Positions 1-12,253 of a stretch of DNA of 64,000 bases are shown piece by piece. How positions within the stretch are numbered: position 1 is the first letter of the stretch; every line of letters starts with the position of its first letter. Under the pieces are notes generated by a model. It did no database searches, had not been told where the DNA came from, and saw only the letters and a list, made by a program, of their open reading frames with translations. The stretch lies in assembly GCA_905250125.1 (NCBI GenBank), contig CAJNOL010000023.1, positions 258,705 through 322,704 on the forward strand, in the 5' to 3' direction. Made by a program: the position numbers and the translations under genes. This DNA comes from Rotaria sordida (taxonomy: Eukaryota > Rotifera > Eurotatoria > Philodinida > Philodinidae).

Positions 1-155
1 TTTCTGAACAATGAGATTAATGTTTATCATAGAAGGCTATGTGATAAAATGTCGTTAAATAAATATACTTCATAATTTATAAGAAAAAAAAAAAGAAAAA
101 AAAAGCAATCATGCATAAAAATTATATGATTCAATCAGAGCGTTGTATCATATAA

Positions 156-1289
156 ATGTTATTTTGTTGTCGATCGTATCGTCGTCATTCAAGACTTTTT
201 GGTCGATGTTATTATATAGTTATTTTTTCATGTTTGATTGGACTTAGTTGGTCTATCTTTAGCAATTTTTATTTTAATCGAAATGATAACAATCTTAATG
301 AACAGAAATCACCATTGATTTTCTGTTTTGTACTTAGTGAAAATAATCGTCATTTAACATCATCACGAGCTATTGTATATAGTTGGGGTAAACGATGTGA
401 TAGATTTTATTTTATTACACGTCTTCAAAATACTAGTATTGAATTAATGATGTTAGAAAATTTTCAAGTTACATCTGATATAATATCAAATACAATAAAT
501 AAAAATACATTCGATGTTCTCTCATATCTTCAAGATGCAGAATTATTTTCATCATATCATTGGTTTTTACGTGCAAGTGATGATTCATTTGTTATTATAC
601 CAAATCTTCGACGACTCATTATTCAATTAGATAATAAACAAGAAGAATATCGTCCATTAGCTTATGTTGGTGATGTTGAACAAATGTATGAAAAATATCA
701 TATAGCAACAACTGGATCAGTTATGTTATTTAATCGATTAGCAATAAATCGTTTAACTTTAATAGATGATGTCGAAGATAATAAATATGAATCAGACAGA
801 CAACGATGCCTAACAAATATGATCTATGATCATGAATTTATTAGATGTATGAAAAAAATTCAAATTACAATAAATCCTATGAATGATAATTTAATACTTT
901 CACAAAATTTATCAACATATAAAATGGATAAACGATTAAAGGTAAAATAGAAATAAGAAAAATAATCTTCTAACATATGCTTACGGCCATACCACGTTGA
1001 ATACACCAGTTCTCGTCCGATCACTGAAGTTAAGCAACGTCGGGCTCGGTTAGTACTTGGATGGGTGACCGCCTGGGAATACCGAGTGTCGTAAGCTTTT
1101 TGTTTTTGTTTTTGTTTTTGCATAATCTTTTTCTTTTTCGATATTATTAAGTCAACTCTTTTTTTTTTATGATAGGATACATGTTGCAGTCCAAATACTG
1201 TTGCTTTTCGTGCAAGCAATGAAACAGACATGTATAAATTTGAATTTCTTTATCATAGACTTGATGCATTATCAAAAATAAATAAATAA
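156..1289 (+). CDS. C1GALT1-like beta-1,3-galactosyltransferase (T-synthase family)
   Basis: Exons 156-941 and 1176-1289 give a 299-residue protein; the intron (942-1175) is phase 0, GT-AG. The N terminus has a short basic cytoplasmic stretch and one hydrophobic segment (about residues 20-38), as expected for a type II Golgi enzyme. Family signatures are visible: an SWGKRCD block near residue 75, WFLRASDDSFVIIPNLRRLI at the nucleotide-sugar site, a TTGSVMLFNRLAINRL block, an (Y/E)DHEFIRCMKK block, and CCSPNTVAFR in exon 2 matching the conserved Cys-Cys C-terminal region. The family adds galactose to O-GalNAc (core 1). It is shorter than the usual ~360 residues. The first acidic residue of the usual DDD triad is serine here, so catalysis is not certain. 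Without exon 2 the reading frame stops at 950; the exon 2 homology shows the gene is spliced across a 5S rRNA gene. It converges with the unknown gene that ends at 1407. Confidence 0.82.
979..1097 (+). rRNA. 5S ribosomal RNA, complete, inside an intron
   Basis: About 119 nt. The two ends pair (GCTTAC at the start with GTAAGC at the end). The internal Pol III control region is intact: AGTTAAGCAACG (box A) and GGTTAGTACTTGGATGGG (box C), followed by GACCGCCTGGGAATACC, which is near-universal in eukaryotic 5S. The CGTTG/CAACG pair in helix III differs from the common CCCTG/CAGGG but still pairs, so the fold is kept. T-runs from about 1097 onward form Pol III terminators. The gene lies on the same strand as, and wholly inside, the single intron of the C1GALT1-like gene. 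I see no sign of decay, so it is probably a functional dispersed copy. Confidence 0.95.
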
Positions 1290-1406
1290 TGATGTTGATT
1301 TTTTTTTTTTTATTGTATTTATACGAAAAGAAAATAAAGAACTAGAAGATAAAACACAATAGCAAGATAATTATTGCACTGCTAAATAGTCTATAAATTG
1401 TTTTCA

Positions 1407-1913
1407 TTATTTATCATTTGTTTTTTTGTTTGTAGTAATTGGTGGTAATGTTGGTACAGATTGTAATCGAGATGGTATTTTTTGATTGTGTTGATAAATT
1501 TTTGAAGGATTATGTAAATTTATATTATATTTTGTAGAAGGTGATGTCGATCGATGAACTGATCGACTTGATGAAGTAATAGACTAAAATATAAGACAAT
1601 AAATAAATATAAAAGATAAAGAGATTTTCTACTGTACAGGTATATTCTGTGATGATTTTGAATATTGTTGAAGATATCTTTGATAATGTGGATCATAAAA
1701 ATAAACAGATTGTGTTACTGGAGATGCTTTATACCACTGAGCAGGTTTATTATATTCACGTAAAATTCGTCCATAATCTCTTCCATGTTTTCGTCGAATT
1801 TGATCTTGAACAAGTTGTGCATGTAATTTATCGACATAATGCTGTGTATTTTCATTCATATTATTATCCTTTGTTGGTTCTTCAGGTGTATTCATATCTA
1901 AAGTTGTTGTCAT
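1407..1913 (-). CDS. Conserved-looking small protein of unknown function
   Basis: Two exons, 1638-1913 and 1407-1583, joined in phase 0 across a 54-nt GT-AG intron, give 150 residues. The N-terminal half is charged and probably helical (Asn/Glu-rich start, then a Gln/Arg/Lys-rich helix with RRKHGRDYGRILREYNK). The C-terminal half is rich in Ser, Pro, Lys and Asn and looks disordered. No signal peptide or membrane segment. I do not recognise the family; the aromatic-rich middle (YNKPAQWYKASPV, then a YFYDP motif) is the best handle for a search. An AG follows a pyrimidine-rich run just upstream of the ATG, which would suit a trans-splice acceptor. The opposite strand over exon 1 is also open (1649-1942) but has no splice or homology support. 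Confidence 0.6.
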
Positions 1914-4745
1914 TACTTTTTTTTTCTGCTTATAAGAAATAAAAAAGTCAAGAATATGTAAACGACAATAGTGACAACTACATCATCTTATAATTGCGGA
2001 TGTTGCTTTATATGTCTCCCACTCATCGTTTTACAACCCTGATGACGTTAGTAAGAAAAAAAATAGTGAAATAAAATATATGAGAGACAATATAAATGAG
2101 GAAGAAAAAGTAAGAAAAAAAAGCCATCTGATAAGAATGAAAAAAAAAACGATAATTTAAGTGTTATATTACTAAAAAACAGATGAAGTTGAGATGATTC
2201 AAATAAAACTTAAAATTTGTTATAGAGCAATTATTGTTGACATATACAGACAAATAGAAACTCTTAATATTACTGTTTTTTATCGATTGACAACATGTTC
2301 ATTCGTAATTTTTTTTTTCCAATGAAAATAAAAAACGTGCGATAAATGAATGGAATTTATCATATAAAGAAAGAAAAATCAACGTTCTACTACTACCTTA
2401 CTCCTTGTTAAAGATTAAAATGCAATCAATAGACATACACTTGAAAAGAAAAAGTGTTTTTTTTCTTTTTTTTTTTTCGATATGAAAAAAAAGAAAATAA
2501 TTCTTGTAAAGACCTTTAATAAAAAAATAAGAATGTCAAAATAATCATAACAAGTATGAATAATTTATTAGAAGTAGTACCTTTAACAATATGTATTAGT
2601 TATCAATAAATTTCATTGAAATATAAATTCAAGGTGTTTTACTTTCATATGATCGTTGAACACTCGTAGTAAGAATATTTTTCTTTTAAAGAAAATGAGG
2701 GGGAAAAAATAATAAATCATTTAATAAGAATGTTTTCTTTGTACATAGTTACAACTTCAATACTTATATTGAGCGTAATGTAGGCAAAGTTGAAATTGAT
2801 TTCAATATAGATCAGTCTCATATTGATAATGTTTTAAATCAAGTCAATTTTTTCATCTTCACACATTCATCCTTTCTCAACAATAGTTTGTTAATGATTT
2901 TATCCAAGAAATTTTTATTATTTTGCAGATGTTAACTAACAACATTTATTCATCGAGTATAAATAAAAAGTAATTGAAGTTTTGAGATAGATAACAGAGC
3001 TCCTGACAGAAGAGTAAATATTTTTGTTCTATATTGTTCTGAAGAACACAGCAGGAGATGATAGAACTTTCTGAAAAGCCTTTGTTCTTGATTAATAAAA
3101 TCACATACATATTGTGCAATCAAATCGTGCATTCTTTTCTCTATGCTTCACTTCAAAGTTTTATTTGATGCGAAAACAATGATTCAGATTTTCTGTAATA
3201 ATTTTGTCATTTGTAATATGTACGTATACTCATTCAAATGATTTGTACCACTTGAAGAATTATAACTAAATATTCTTTGTTTTTCACAAATATGTCAAAT
3301 AACATAACCGTGAATTTGTTTCCATTTCTGGAAATCGGAACACTTTTCAAAATACAGTTTTTAAATTTATCGACTCGTTATGAGTTATTTGATAAAATGT
3401 TAACCTTATTTTTCAGCAAATACATGATTTTCTTAGAGCAACATGCCTAAGTTGTGGCCAACAATGCACGAACAAAAGGAGTAATTTCACCTGAAGATGA
3501 AGCAATTTCCGAAAGAGATATGCTTGAAAACAATAATGAAAAAGTAAATATACTAGCTGAACCTATATTCAGAATAGCATTTTTCTCCATTAGAACAAAT
3601 GCAAACCTTTACTTCATTCGGATGAAAGTATTATTGTTGAATGTATAATTCAATTGAAATTTTGTAATAGGATTTCTTTTCCACAAAGAATAATCAATAC
3701 CGTAACCATTCAGGTCTGCTATTTCAACTGAAAATCTACAATTTTTGGCATAATTCGTATTGAACCATCTATCCTGTTCTGTTAAGAGTTCAGATAGATA
3801 ATATATACGGTACAGTATATTTCCGATTATTTTTAGTGGAATAAATAAACAAAAGTCATCAACTGGAATGAAAATATTTACAAAAGACATTATAAATAAT
3901 TCTAATCAAGTTTTTATTTTATAAATGAAAGTTCGATAATATTGAACTAGAATTTGATTCATATATTCTATTTTTATCAAGTAACTGTGAAAATCACTAA
4001 ATAAATAGAATCCTTTTCAATAGTAGAAATAATTATTATCAGTCACGAAGAGAGATTTTATTTATGCTTTTCTCTAAAAACAAAAAAACAATTTCTTTAT
4101 AATACATTAAACTTTTATTCGAAAGAATAAAAATACGATGATCTCACGCTATCAATATATATTTAAGAGTGTGATTTTATGATTGACCAATTAAACAAAA
4201 TTACTAGATATCTACCGTAAACGATCACATACGATTTTAAATTATATATTTATTAAAATAATTATAGACTATCAGAATCATATAGCAAACAGTCATTATA
4301 TTCTTCTTGATTAGACATACGCGGAACCGGAATTAGATTACATTTACTTAAAGCCATAACCGTAATCACCAGAAAAGAAGCTATCGGAACTGGGACCAAA
4401 AAAAAACCATAGTTCCGCACATCTATATTCTGGACTTCCGTTTAGCAATTAACGATCTATCTTTTTAATTATTACCTTTTTAGAGATTCATCGATGACTA
4501 ATTTTAAGTCACTTCCATAAATGATGACATTATATTGAACTAATATTTTTTTTTTATTGTCATTTATCGATTATATCTATTATTTATTTTCAATCTTTTT
4601 TTCTCAATATTATTTAATTCTCCTATAAAATCATAAGGAGATTCGTTTTTTTATTCACATTGACACACAAAGAATTTTAAAAAAATATTTCTAATTGTTA
4701 TACTTAAATTTAAATACAATAAAACAAAAAGGAATATTTATTTAT
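1914..4745. other. Intergenic region, no supported gene
   Basis: A/T-rich DNA with many homopolymer runs. Open frames at 2950-3132 (-), 3454-3648 (+) and 3609-3890 (-) are short, lack recognisable domains and have no matching splice partners. The 3609-3890 frame has the most protein-like composition and may be a decayed fragment. I see no RNA gene or clear terminal repeats. Confidence 0.6.
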
Positions 4746-7700
4746 CTATCTTGTTGTCGATGTATGATATAAAATTGATTGAGTAACAATAGGTTTTAAT
4801 AATATATAAGCATCTGATGCATAAGTTTGTGAACTAGATGATTGAATAAACATTTGATTAAGAAGTTTTTGTTTTAATTTTATATCACATCTATCATTTT
4901 CATGATTATGATTATTTGATGTTCCTGGTACATTTGATAATTGTTTCATATGTTTAGCAAATAAATTTGGTATACCAGCAAGCATATTTGAAAAATCTCG
5001 TTGTTGTTTTTGATAAATTGCTAATAATTCAATATCAATTGAAAATGATGTTAAACTTTTACAACCCATTAAAAATAATTGAGCGGTTTTATGATAATAT
5101 TCAATAATTGATTCACATAGAGTAGCTAATGAATTAATGGCTTCATCAAATAATGTCTAAATAAATAAGGGATTAAGTACACAGAAGAATACTTTAGCAA
5201 AATCTGGAGATTGGACTGCTTATTTTACAGGACTAGCCATTCAGATGATACTATAGAAAAAAAAATACACTTGATTTGTCTGTCGAATAGTTTTATTTTG
5301 TTAGACATCAGTTTTTCTGGTGGCATCACGATTTTCAGGTTAATTTTTGGCAATTGTTATCCGTTTCAAAAGAGAATGGACTGGATTATTTGTGGAATAA
5401 ATCGACAATGCTAATAGCTATTGAGTTCGGATTTTCACCGTTAGAAGGAGCATGAGTGATGGGTACAAGTCTACCTGAGAATCAAAATATTTGAAAAGTT
5501 TTCAAGGGATTCTTTGAAAAATCACTGTCTGATTCGCTTGATTAGCTATATTTTCAACTTCAATTTAGCCATATTGTAGCCCAATCTCTACTTTATAAAT
5601 TCCAAAATTTTTAGACATTTTCGATCTTTCCTTAAAAATTTATGACCATTTTTACTGAATTTTCAGCTCTTTCCTAGGTATAAAAAATACACCTAATCAA
5701 GTGAATCATACAGTCATTTTCTAAAAAAATTCTAGAAAGCTTTTCAAGTATTTTAATTCTCAGGTAGACTTATACCTTCACTCATGTTCTTTCTCTAATG
5801 GCGAAAACCTGAGCTCGATAGCTATCAGCATTACCAAGTTATTCAACAAACAACTGAGTTCATTCTTTTTTGAAATGGATAATAGTCTTTCAATTTTTTT
5901 TTATGGTTGTAACAAAGTTATGTATCCCATTATATAGAGTATATTTTCCTATATTTAAATATTGAAAAAGTACGATTTTCATTTCTAGTCAAATACTCGC
6001 CTACATGGACACAGTGTCTCCCCTACATACCGCGAGAAAAGCTTGTCAGAGACTATGATAGACCGTGACAGACACCAATTAAAGATCATCATAGACTGTG
6101 ACAGAAGCTTGTCAGAGACAATCGTAAATCGCATCAAGCGCCAATCAAAAATCATCATACATCGTGACAGACGTTGGTATACAATTAAAGACCGTGTATC
6201 AATAATGTCTTATTATAGTATATAGGTTACTCTCAGATTGCATTCCCGGAGGACTATGTAAAAAGAATGGCGTGAAATATGTCCCAAAATAGATAGAATT
6301 AATTAATCCTTTCTGTGATTAGCAATAGCAACTATGTCGTGTTTCACATTTTAATCCTAAGGAGATTGTGCTAATAGGTTTTTTAATAGAAATAGAATTT
6401 TTCGTATTTTTTTTTCCTTACTTTTTGATCAAGTTCTGTATCCATCCATTCCCATTCTTTAATAAGTTGATTAGCTGATTCATAAACTTCAAGTAATTTA
6501 TCAACTGATACTGTTGAACGTAATTGTGTTTGATATGCAGTAAATTTTTGTGATAAAATATCTAAAGTTGGTATATCATGTTCATAATTATCATTTACTG
6601 TTAAAGAATTTAATGTTAATTCATCATCATCATCATTTATTTGAAAATATGTTGAAATTTCATCAAATAATTTTTCATTTCCATAATTCATACTTTGTAG
6701 AATCGTTGCAGATTGATTTGATAATAATTCAAGTGCTTCAAACTGAGCAAGACCTAAGATAATAAAAAGAAAATTAAAAGAAAAAAATATTTTAATGTAT
6801 TTAACCTTGATGTTTTTCAAATAAATGAAAAAATGATACAGGTTCATTTTTTGTTGATGTTGATTTTATTTCTTTTTCATATTGTGCTTCACGAATTATC
6901 TATTAAACATAACACAAAAAAAAAAATTTCATAAAAAAAGAAATGAAATTGAAAAAAAAAACAAACTTCGGATAATGTTGGACGATTTTGTTTACTTAAT
7001 AAACGTCGTGTTCCTTTTAAATCTGGATCAGCTTCATTAATTACCTTTTAATACATTAATGATATTTATAGATCGAAAGAAAAAAAAACAAAGATTTTAT
7101 TATTTATACATACATCAAATGTTTTTTTACCAACTGTTTCAAGAACATCAAGACTTCCTGAGACAACTTTCATACCCTATTAAAAAAAAATATAATATGT
7201 AATTCTTGATTGTGAAGAAAATTTCAAATAGAAATCCTCTTGAATTGTTATTTTTCAATAAACAAAAAAAAACAAATCAACTATCATTGATTCATTACAT
7301 GTTAGAATTATATTTGTACAACAATAAAAAAAAAATCTTAATTCAAACGATTCAAGCTCTGTAACACACTGCATCTTCAAATAAAAAGAAACCAACAATT
7401 GGCTACAATGAAGCTCATTCGAGAATTCTGGGATGCACAATCAGAGAAACATAAATCGAGACAAAAAAATATCTTTCTTAAAGAGAAGCTGATGGAATTT
7501 ATCAATAATTTTTAGAAAAATTGACGTATCGAGTAAAAATACCATATTGTTTGCGAAAGATACGATTTCAAGTTATCCTCCTATGCATTTATCTTAATTT
7601 CGATAATTCTGACAGAAATGAACTCTTTTTGTAAGGGACCTTAAAACAACAACTTTAGTTTATTTTCGAAAGTATACAAAAAAAAACCGAAATTCTGTTT

Positions 7701-9459
7701 TGCTACATTACTAGCATATGACTACCATTGTAAAATCTATAATGGAATCCATTGGATTTATTCCGAGCCTAAAGTCGCTAGCAACTGTTTCACTTCGAAT
7801 CAAATTTTTTAGAAGAGCATATCATGATTATCAGTGTTTCAGTTATATAGGTGTAAAACTCTATCATAAATTTTCATTAGGAACTACTTTTTATATATGA
7901 TTAATACCCGCGGCAGAACTATAGGAAGGATAGATGTAATCTCAAATATGTCGACAATGGCAACAACTAATAACCTGCATTATCATCTTCGTAAAGCATT
8001 CTCAGGGAAATTTTGGTTTGCTAAAAATCAATAGAATTCTACTGAATATCTGCATGATTTTGTTTATTCAACATTGAAATGTGAGAAGATAATCATCTGA
8101 CACACGTTTTGAACTATTGATCTAAAATACATGTCAAAATCAAATTTACTTCGAAATAGAACATCATTTTCATGCATTTTTCTTCTAATATTTTGAGAAG
8201 ATGATGCGTTTCAAAATAATTTTGTCTTATACAGTAAAAAAGACAATCGCGGAGTTCTCCTCTTTCGATTGTTGAAAACTGAAGGTTACTAGTTGTTGTC
8301 GAGTTATTGAGCTTACACCTATCCTTTTTAATTCTAGTGCGAACATTAGAACTGAGATTGAAAATTCATTCTGTTTTGATAAGTAAAGGTAGTTTTTTTT
8401 TTAAAGTTTATTCACGTACAGTAGTTGTTAGTTTTTCTAAACTTAATGCATTAAGCCAACCATCTTGATTAGTAATTGAATCATCTTTTTCTGTTTGAAT
8501 ATTTGATGATTCAGGTTCTAAAAAAATCAAAAATTCAATGGGAAATTTTTTTTTTTCTTCTTCTTCTTCTAACAAACCATCTTCACTATCTGATGTTTCG
8601 CCTTTTATTTTAAATGCCATTCGATTCATTTCTGCTAATTCTTGAGGATCAGGTGCACCAAGACCAGCTTCAACAGATTCAATAACTGCACTAAAACCTT
8701 CACCTATATAAATCATAAATATGAATTTAAAAAATTCCAAAAAGAAAAGGAAAATTATAATGATACATACTAACAGTACTTGTCAATGTTGAAACACTTT
8801 GTTTTGCTGTCGATAAAAATGAACCAAAATTACTCCATGGATTATGCCAACTTGGCTAAAAAGAAAAAGTAATTATTCTATCGATTAAAACTATGCAATA
8901 GAATTATTAAATATACTGTTCGTGTTGGTGATTGAACAGCAAGTCGATCTAATACATAATGAGCATCTTTAACATTATGTTTTGTTATTGTTGTTGATGA
9001 TGATTCTTCATCACGACGTTCAATTGGACGAGAGATTCGTGTATTTATTTTCGTATATTCATCTTTAATGAAATTTGATTCAAGTGGTTTTTTACGAAAT
9101 TTTTTTTTCTGTAATCGTTGTTGATCAGATAATTCTGTTTGTTCATCTTCATCAGATTCATTTTGAGATAAACTACCACCTGTTTTAGATGGTGATGATG
9201 ATAAAGATGATGTTGAATCTTGTTGTAAAAGAGTTGTATATGTTGGTTTTATGGATTTTTCTATAGGTAGTTCATCATTTATATTCCAATCATCCCAACC
9301 ATCATTTACTGGTGGAAGAGATGGTTTTTCTAATGAATTTTCATTTATAGATGATGTATTCGGATGATTGGATTTGACAATAGGCATTGATATTGATTCA
9401 CCTTCGTCTGCACTTTCAAATTCATCTTCACTATCGTCTTGTATAACAGTAGTCGACAT
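4746..9459 (-). CDS. FAM114A family protein (NOXP20-like)
   Basis: Nine exons: 8917-9459, 8771-8855, 8578-8703, 8420-8517, 7114-7176, 6967-7044, 6806-6899, 6422-6753 and 4746-5156, giving 609 residues. The first exon encodes an acidic, Ser-rich disordered region with WDDW motifs. The conserved FAM114 core follows: WHNPWSNFGSFLSTAKQSV, then KVVSGSLDVLETVGKKTFD, then INEADPDLKGTRRLL, then HQGLAQFEALELLSNQS, then a helical C-terminal domain. Family members are cytosolic or Golgi-associated adaptor-like proteins of poorly defined function. The 60-nt intron 8518-8577 is in frame and open; I treat it as an intron because its ends fit GT-AG and its removal drops only a poly-Glu/Lys run. Two introns are very long, 7177-8419 and 5157-6421, and both hold repeat elements. 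A T-run followed by AG about 20 nt upstream of the ATG may be a trans-splice acceptor. Confidence 0.88.
5355..5885. repeat. Foldback (inverted-repeat) element in FAM114A intron
   Basis: The segment from about 5355 to 5545 reappears, inverted and about 80 percent matching, at about 5693-5885. Landmarks such as CATGAGTGA, AAGTCTACCTGAGAAT and CTTGATTAG occur in order in both arms. The arms (~190 nt) flank a spacer of ~147 nt. There is no coding capacity. This is the structure of a non-autonomous foldback or long-TIR MITE. It sits within the 1265-nt intron 5157-6421. Confidence 0.75.
5990..6385 (+). repeat. GTGACAG dispersed repeat, copy A
   Basis: Contains several degenerate units around CGTGACAG (6065-6175) and ends with GTGTTTCACATTTTAATCC followed by GATTGTGCTAATAG (about 6340-6378). 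The same arrangement occurs at 54340-54785, and inverted at 17625-17905. Non-coding; lies inside the FAM114A intron next to the foldback element. Confidence 0.65.
7905..8340. repeat. MITE-like element in FAM114A intron
   Basis: Imperfect terminal inverted repeats of about 60 nt. The left arm begins near 7910 (GGATAGATGTAATCTCAA, then CAACAACTAATAACCT) and its inverted match ends near 8337 (AGGTTACTAGTTGTTG, then TTACACCTATCCTT). No coding capacity. It accounts for about a third of the unusually long intron 7177-8419. Confidence 0.5.
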
Positions 9460-10960
9460 TTAGAAAATGTAAATATCTAAAAAAAAAAAAGAATCTTGCA
9501 GCTTATATTGTGAAGGCGAACACATAGACAAGACAAAATAAATGTTAATAGTTTTTATGATAGATAAATCAATCGTTTATTTCCATCATCACGAGTTTTT
9601 GCTTTTTTTTTAACCTATAAGAAATGATTCGATGACCTCGTTGAATAATTGTCGTTTCATCTTGTCTGAAATAGAGTGACATCTTTCGTTTGTAGAAGAA
9701 GATAATAATCTTGAATATGCTAATATTTAGACACTTTCTTTTCCTCGATGTTTAAAGAAAGATATTAATGCAAATTAAACTATGTAGGTTAAATAAAATA
9801 TGAATTAAACATTTATATATGAGATACAATAGAAATTTAAAAGAAATTCGATCTTGAAAATGTTGATTTTGATCGATCAAAGTAAATTATATTAAATATA
9901 GTAACTTCAGTTTAACGACGTAGAATTCATCTGCGTATCGTATACATATTGTACGCCATCTTTGTTTTTAATATTGGTTGGCGCTTATAATGAACAAAAG
10001 TCTTTTTTATAAGAAAGAAAGAAAAAAAACACAACAGACGTAATTTCGGTTTTTTTCAAGAGGTACATCATTTTTGTTTTATTCAAGTTTTCTCGTTTAG
10101 AGCACTGATTTGAAACTCTGAAGATATGAATAGATATAATAAAGCAAATAGAGATGCTCTTTCGTCATAATTATGTTGCACAACAATGATGAAAAATTAA
10201 AAAAGTATATTGAACTAATAATAATGATTTTAAAAATCTACACATTTGATCTCTGAGTTGTGCTAAATGAATAGATAAGAAATAAAAGTTTTATCTTAGA
10301 TTTTTTAAATGAACAATTCAGAAAAGTTAAAATATATCTTCATTTGAGATGAATTCTTTATCATGATTGATATCTCTACATAAGTCAAATATAAAACAAA
10401 TTTTCGATAAAATTAAATATTAAAAGTACTACATATAATAAAAATTTATCAGAAATTCCATTATATGTGTATAATTAACTCCGAATACATTTTTCTTGAC
10501 ATCTGCATTCAATTTTTCTTAGTGATAGAGAATCGGAATGATTTGAAGATAACAAAAAATCAATGAAAAATTAGTCAAGAATTTTCGTGCACCAGTGTAT
10601 TACAAATTTCATGGATTTTTGATACAATATCTATTGATTTTCAATTAGCACAATATCCAATTTATTTCCTCGTAACCCATTTATGCTATATATAATAAAA
10701 CTTGCATTAAACAAATCGTTCTACTTGGTATAATATGGGAACATGATTTGTTGCTAAATTTGACATTTCGACTAATTCGAAGATTTTATAACCTCATAAA
10801 TGATGAGTTCAGTTTAGGTCTTGGAGTGATTATTCAAAGAAACTAATTTTGAAACTGGATATAAACTACAGCAACATAATAACAAAACATTAAAAAAAAT
10901 ATCATAAATGTTATGCTTCATTTTTAAAACAAATCAATCATGATAGTTTCATTTAGTTTT
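9460..10960. other. Intergenic region, nothing recognised
   Basis: Upstream of the FAM114A gene. A/T-rich sequence with no open frame of note, no RNA gene and no evident terminal repeats. The promoter of the minus-strand FAM114A gene should lie near 9480-9700, but I see no diagnostic element. Confidence 0.5.
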
Positions 10961-11723
10961 TTCTTAAAGAGACCCTCCTTAGAAAACTCAATTTTTCGAA
11001 AAAATGTCGAAACTCAGCTTTTGTCATAGGAAGATGTACTGCAGCTTCCTCTTCCAGAATATATATGCCTTTTCACAAAACGACTAAAGTTTCACAGACT
11101 TATCACAAACAACTTCGACACTACTGTTAGGTTTTCGAAGAAATTTTCATGGTTTTTTAAAGTTTTTCTGCTTTGGAAAAACTGCGTTACCATTTGTATT
11201 ATCATTGAATAGAACATTTTTATATTAACCAGCATGTCAAATGGCGTTAGCTACCTTCATTTATTACGTACTCTAAAATGGTCCACTGGAATATATTAAA
11301 AATATACCATTGTAATATGATTTGTTCTGGAATTGAATGACAAAATCCATTTCTAGAACTTCTTTGACGTTTTTCTCAAAACATGATTTTCAGGCAGGAA
11401 AATTGCAATAACTTTCACCAGATTCAAGGTATAACCGATGTTTTCCTTTTTGTTTTAAAGGTCTGAATGAAAGCTAACTTTTGATCGGACGGATCTTGGA
11501 TACTTGATTTTTGAATTGAGAAAAGTGAAATTCACTGTCGAGCGAGTCACCTTTTTTATGCTTATTTTGAACATTATGTCCACTAAAATGCTCATAAAAA
11601 ATGAATTGAAGGTAGTTTCAAAATTCTGTTCGATGGAAAGCTGAACCAATCATTTCTGAAAGTTTCAATCCAGATGGTCCGTTCTAAGTGGTAAATCAAT
11701 TTTAAGGATGTCCCTTAAAAATA
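10961..11723. mobile_element. Non-autonomous DNA transposon relic, copy 1 (0.76 kb)
   Basis: The ends are imperfect inverted repeats: TTCTTAAAGAGACCCTCCTT at the left and, read inverted from the right, TTTTTAAGGGACATCCTTAA. The interior has no long open frame. A second copy in the same orientation occurs at about 63118 to the right window edge, with long identical blocks such as TTTTTATATTAACCAGCATG and GGTCCACTGGAATATAT. The two copies differ by scattered substitutions and small indels, so both are old. Confidence 0.8.
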
Positions 11724-12253
11724 ATCGAGAACATGGAAGCAAAAAACACTTTTTGTATTCTACCCTGAGATCTATTGCTTCTTTTCATTATAAAAATTCC
11801 TAACAGCAATAACAACCTTCTAGCTATACTTTCACCGACTTCCTATGATAGTGAACTGTCAATTGACTAGAAAAAACCTAATGAAATATGAAATCGCCAT
11901 GAATTTTCAACCAGCAATGTGTATCATTTTGTTGCTATGTGCAAATCTATTTACGGCAACATAAGAAGAAGGAGAGTAAAAACTTCCAGATATAAAAAGA
12001 AAGTGAAATGTGATATGATGTATGAAATAATGTTACAATCTTTTTTATAGCCATTCATTATTTCATGACATTACAGACAAAGCAGATTTAAAAAAAAATA
12101 AAACACGTAAATGAAACGAAAATAAAAAAAAGAACTTGGACGACAGCAACAATCGAAAACAAATAGAAACATCTAGAAACATGTTCCAAGATACTCTATA
12201 AATTCAAGTCATTTTATTGTATCTTTTTTCATTGATAAAACACCGCGTATACA

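Noticed and set aside
860..1231. 123-residue minus-strand frame across the 5S gene
   Set aside because: It runs antisense through the 5S rRNA and both glycosyltransferase exons; no homology.
1649..1942. 97-residue plus-strand frame
   Set aside because: Antisense to the exon of the minus-strand unknown gene, whose two exons join cleanly in phase.
6043..6225. Small Arg/Asp-rich frame in the GTGACAG repeat
   Set aside because: The regular RDR pattern comes from the tandem DNA repeat, and it lies in an intron.
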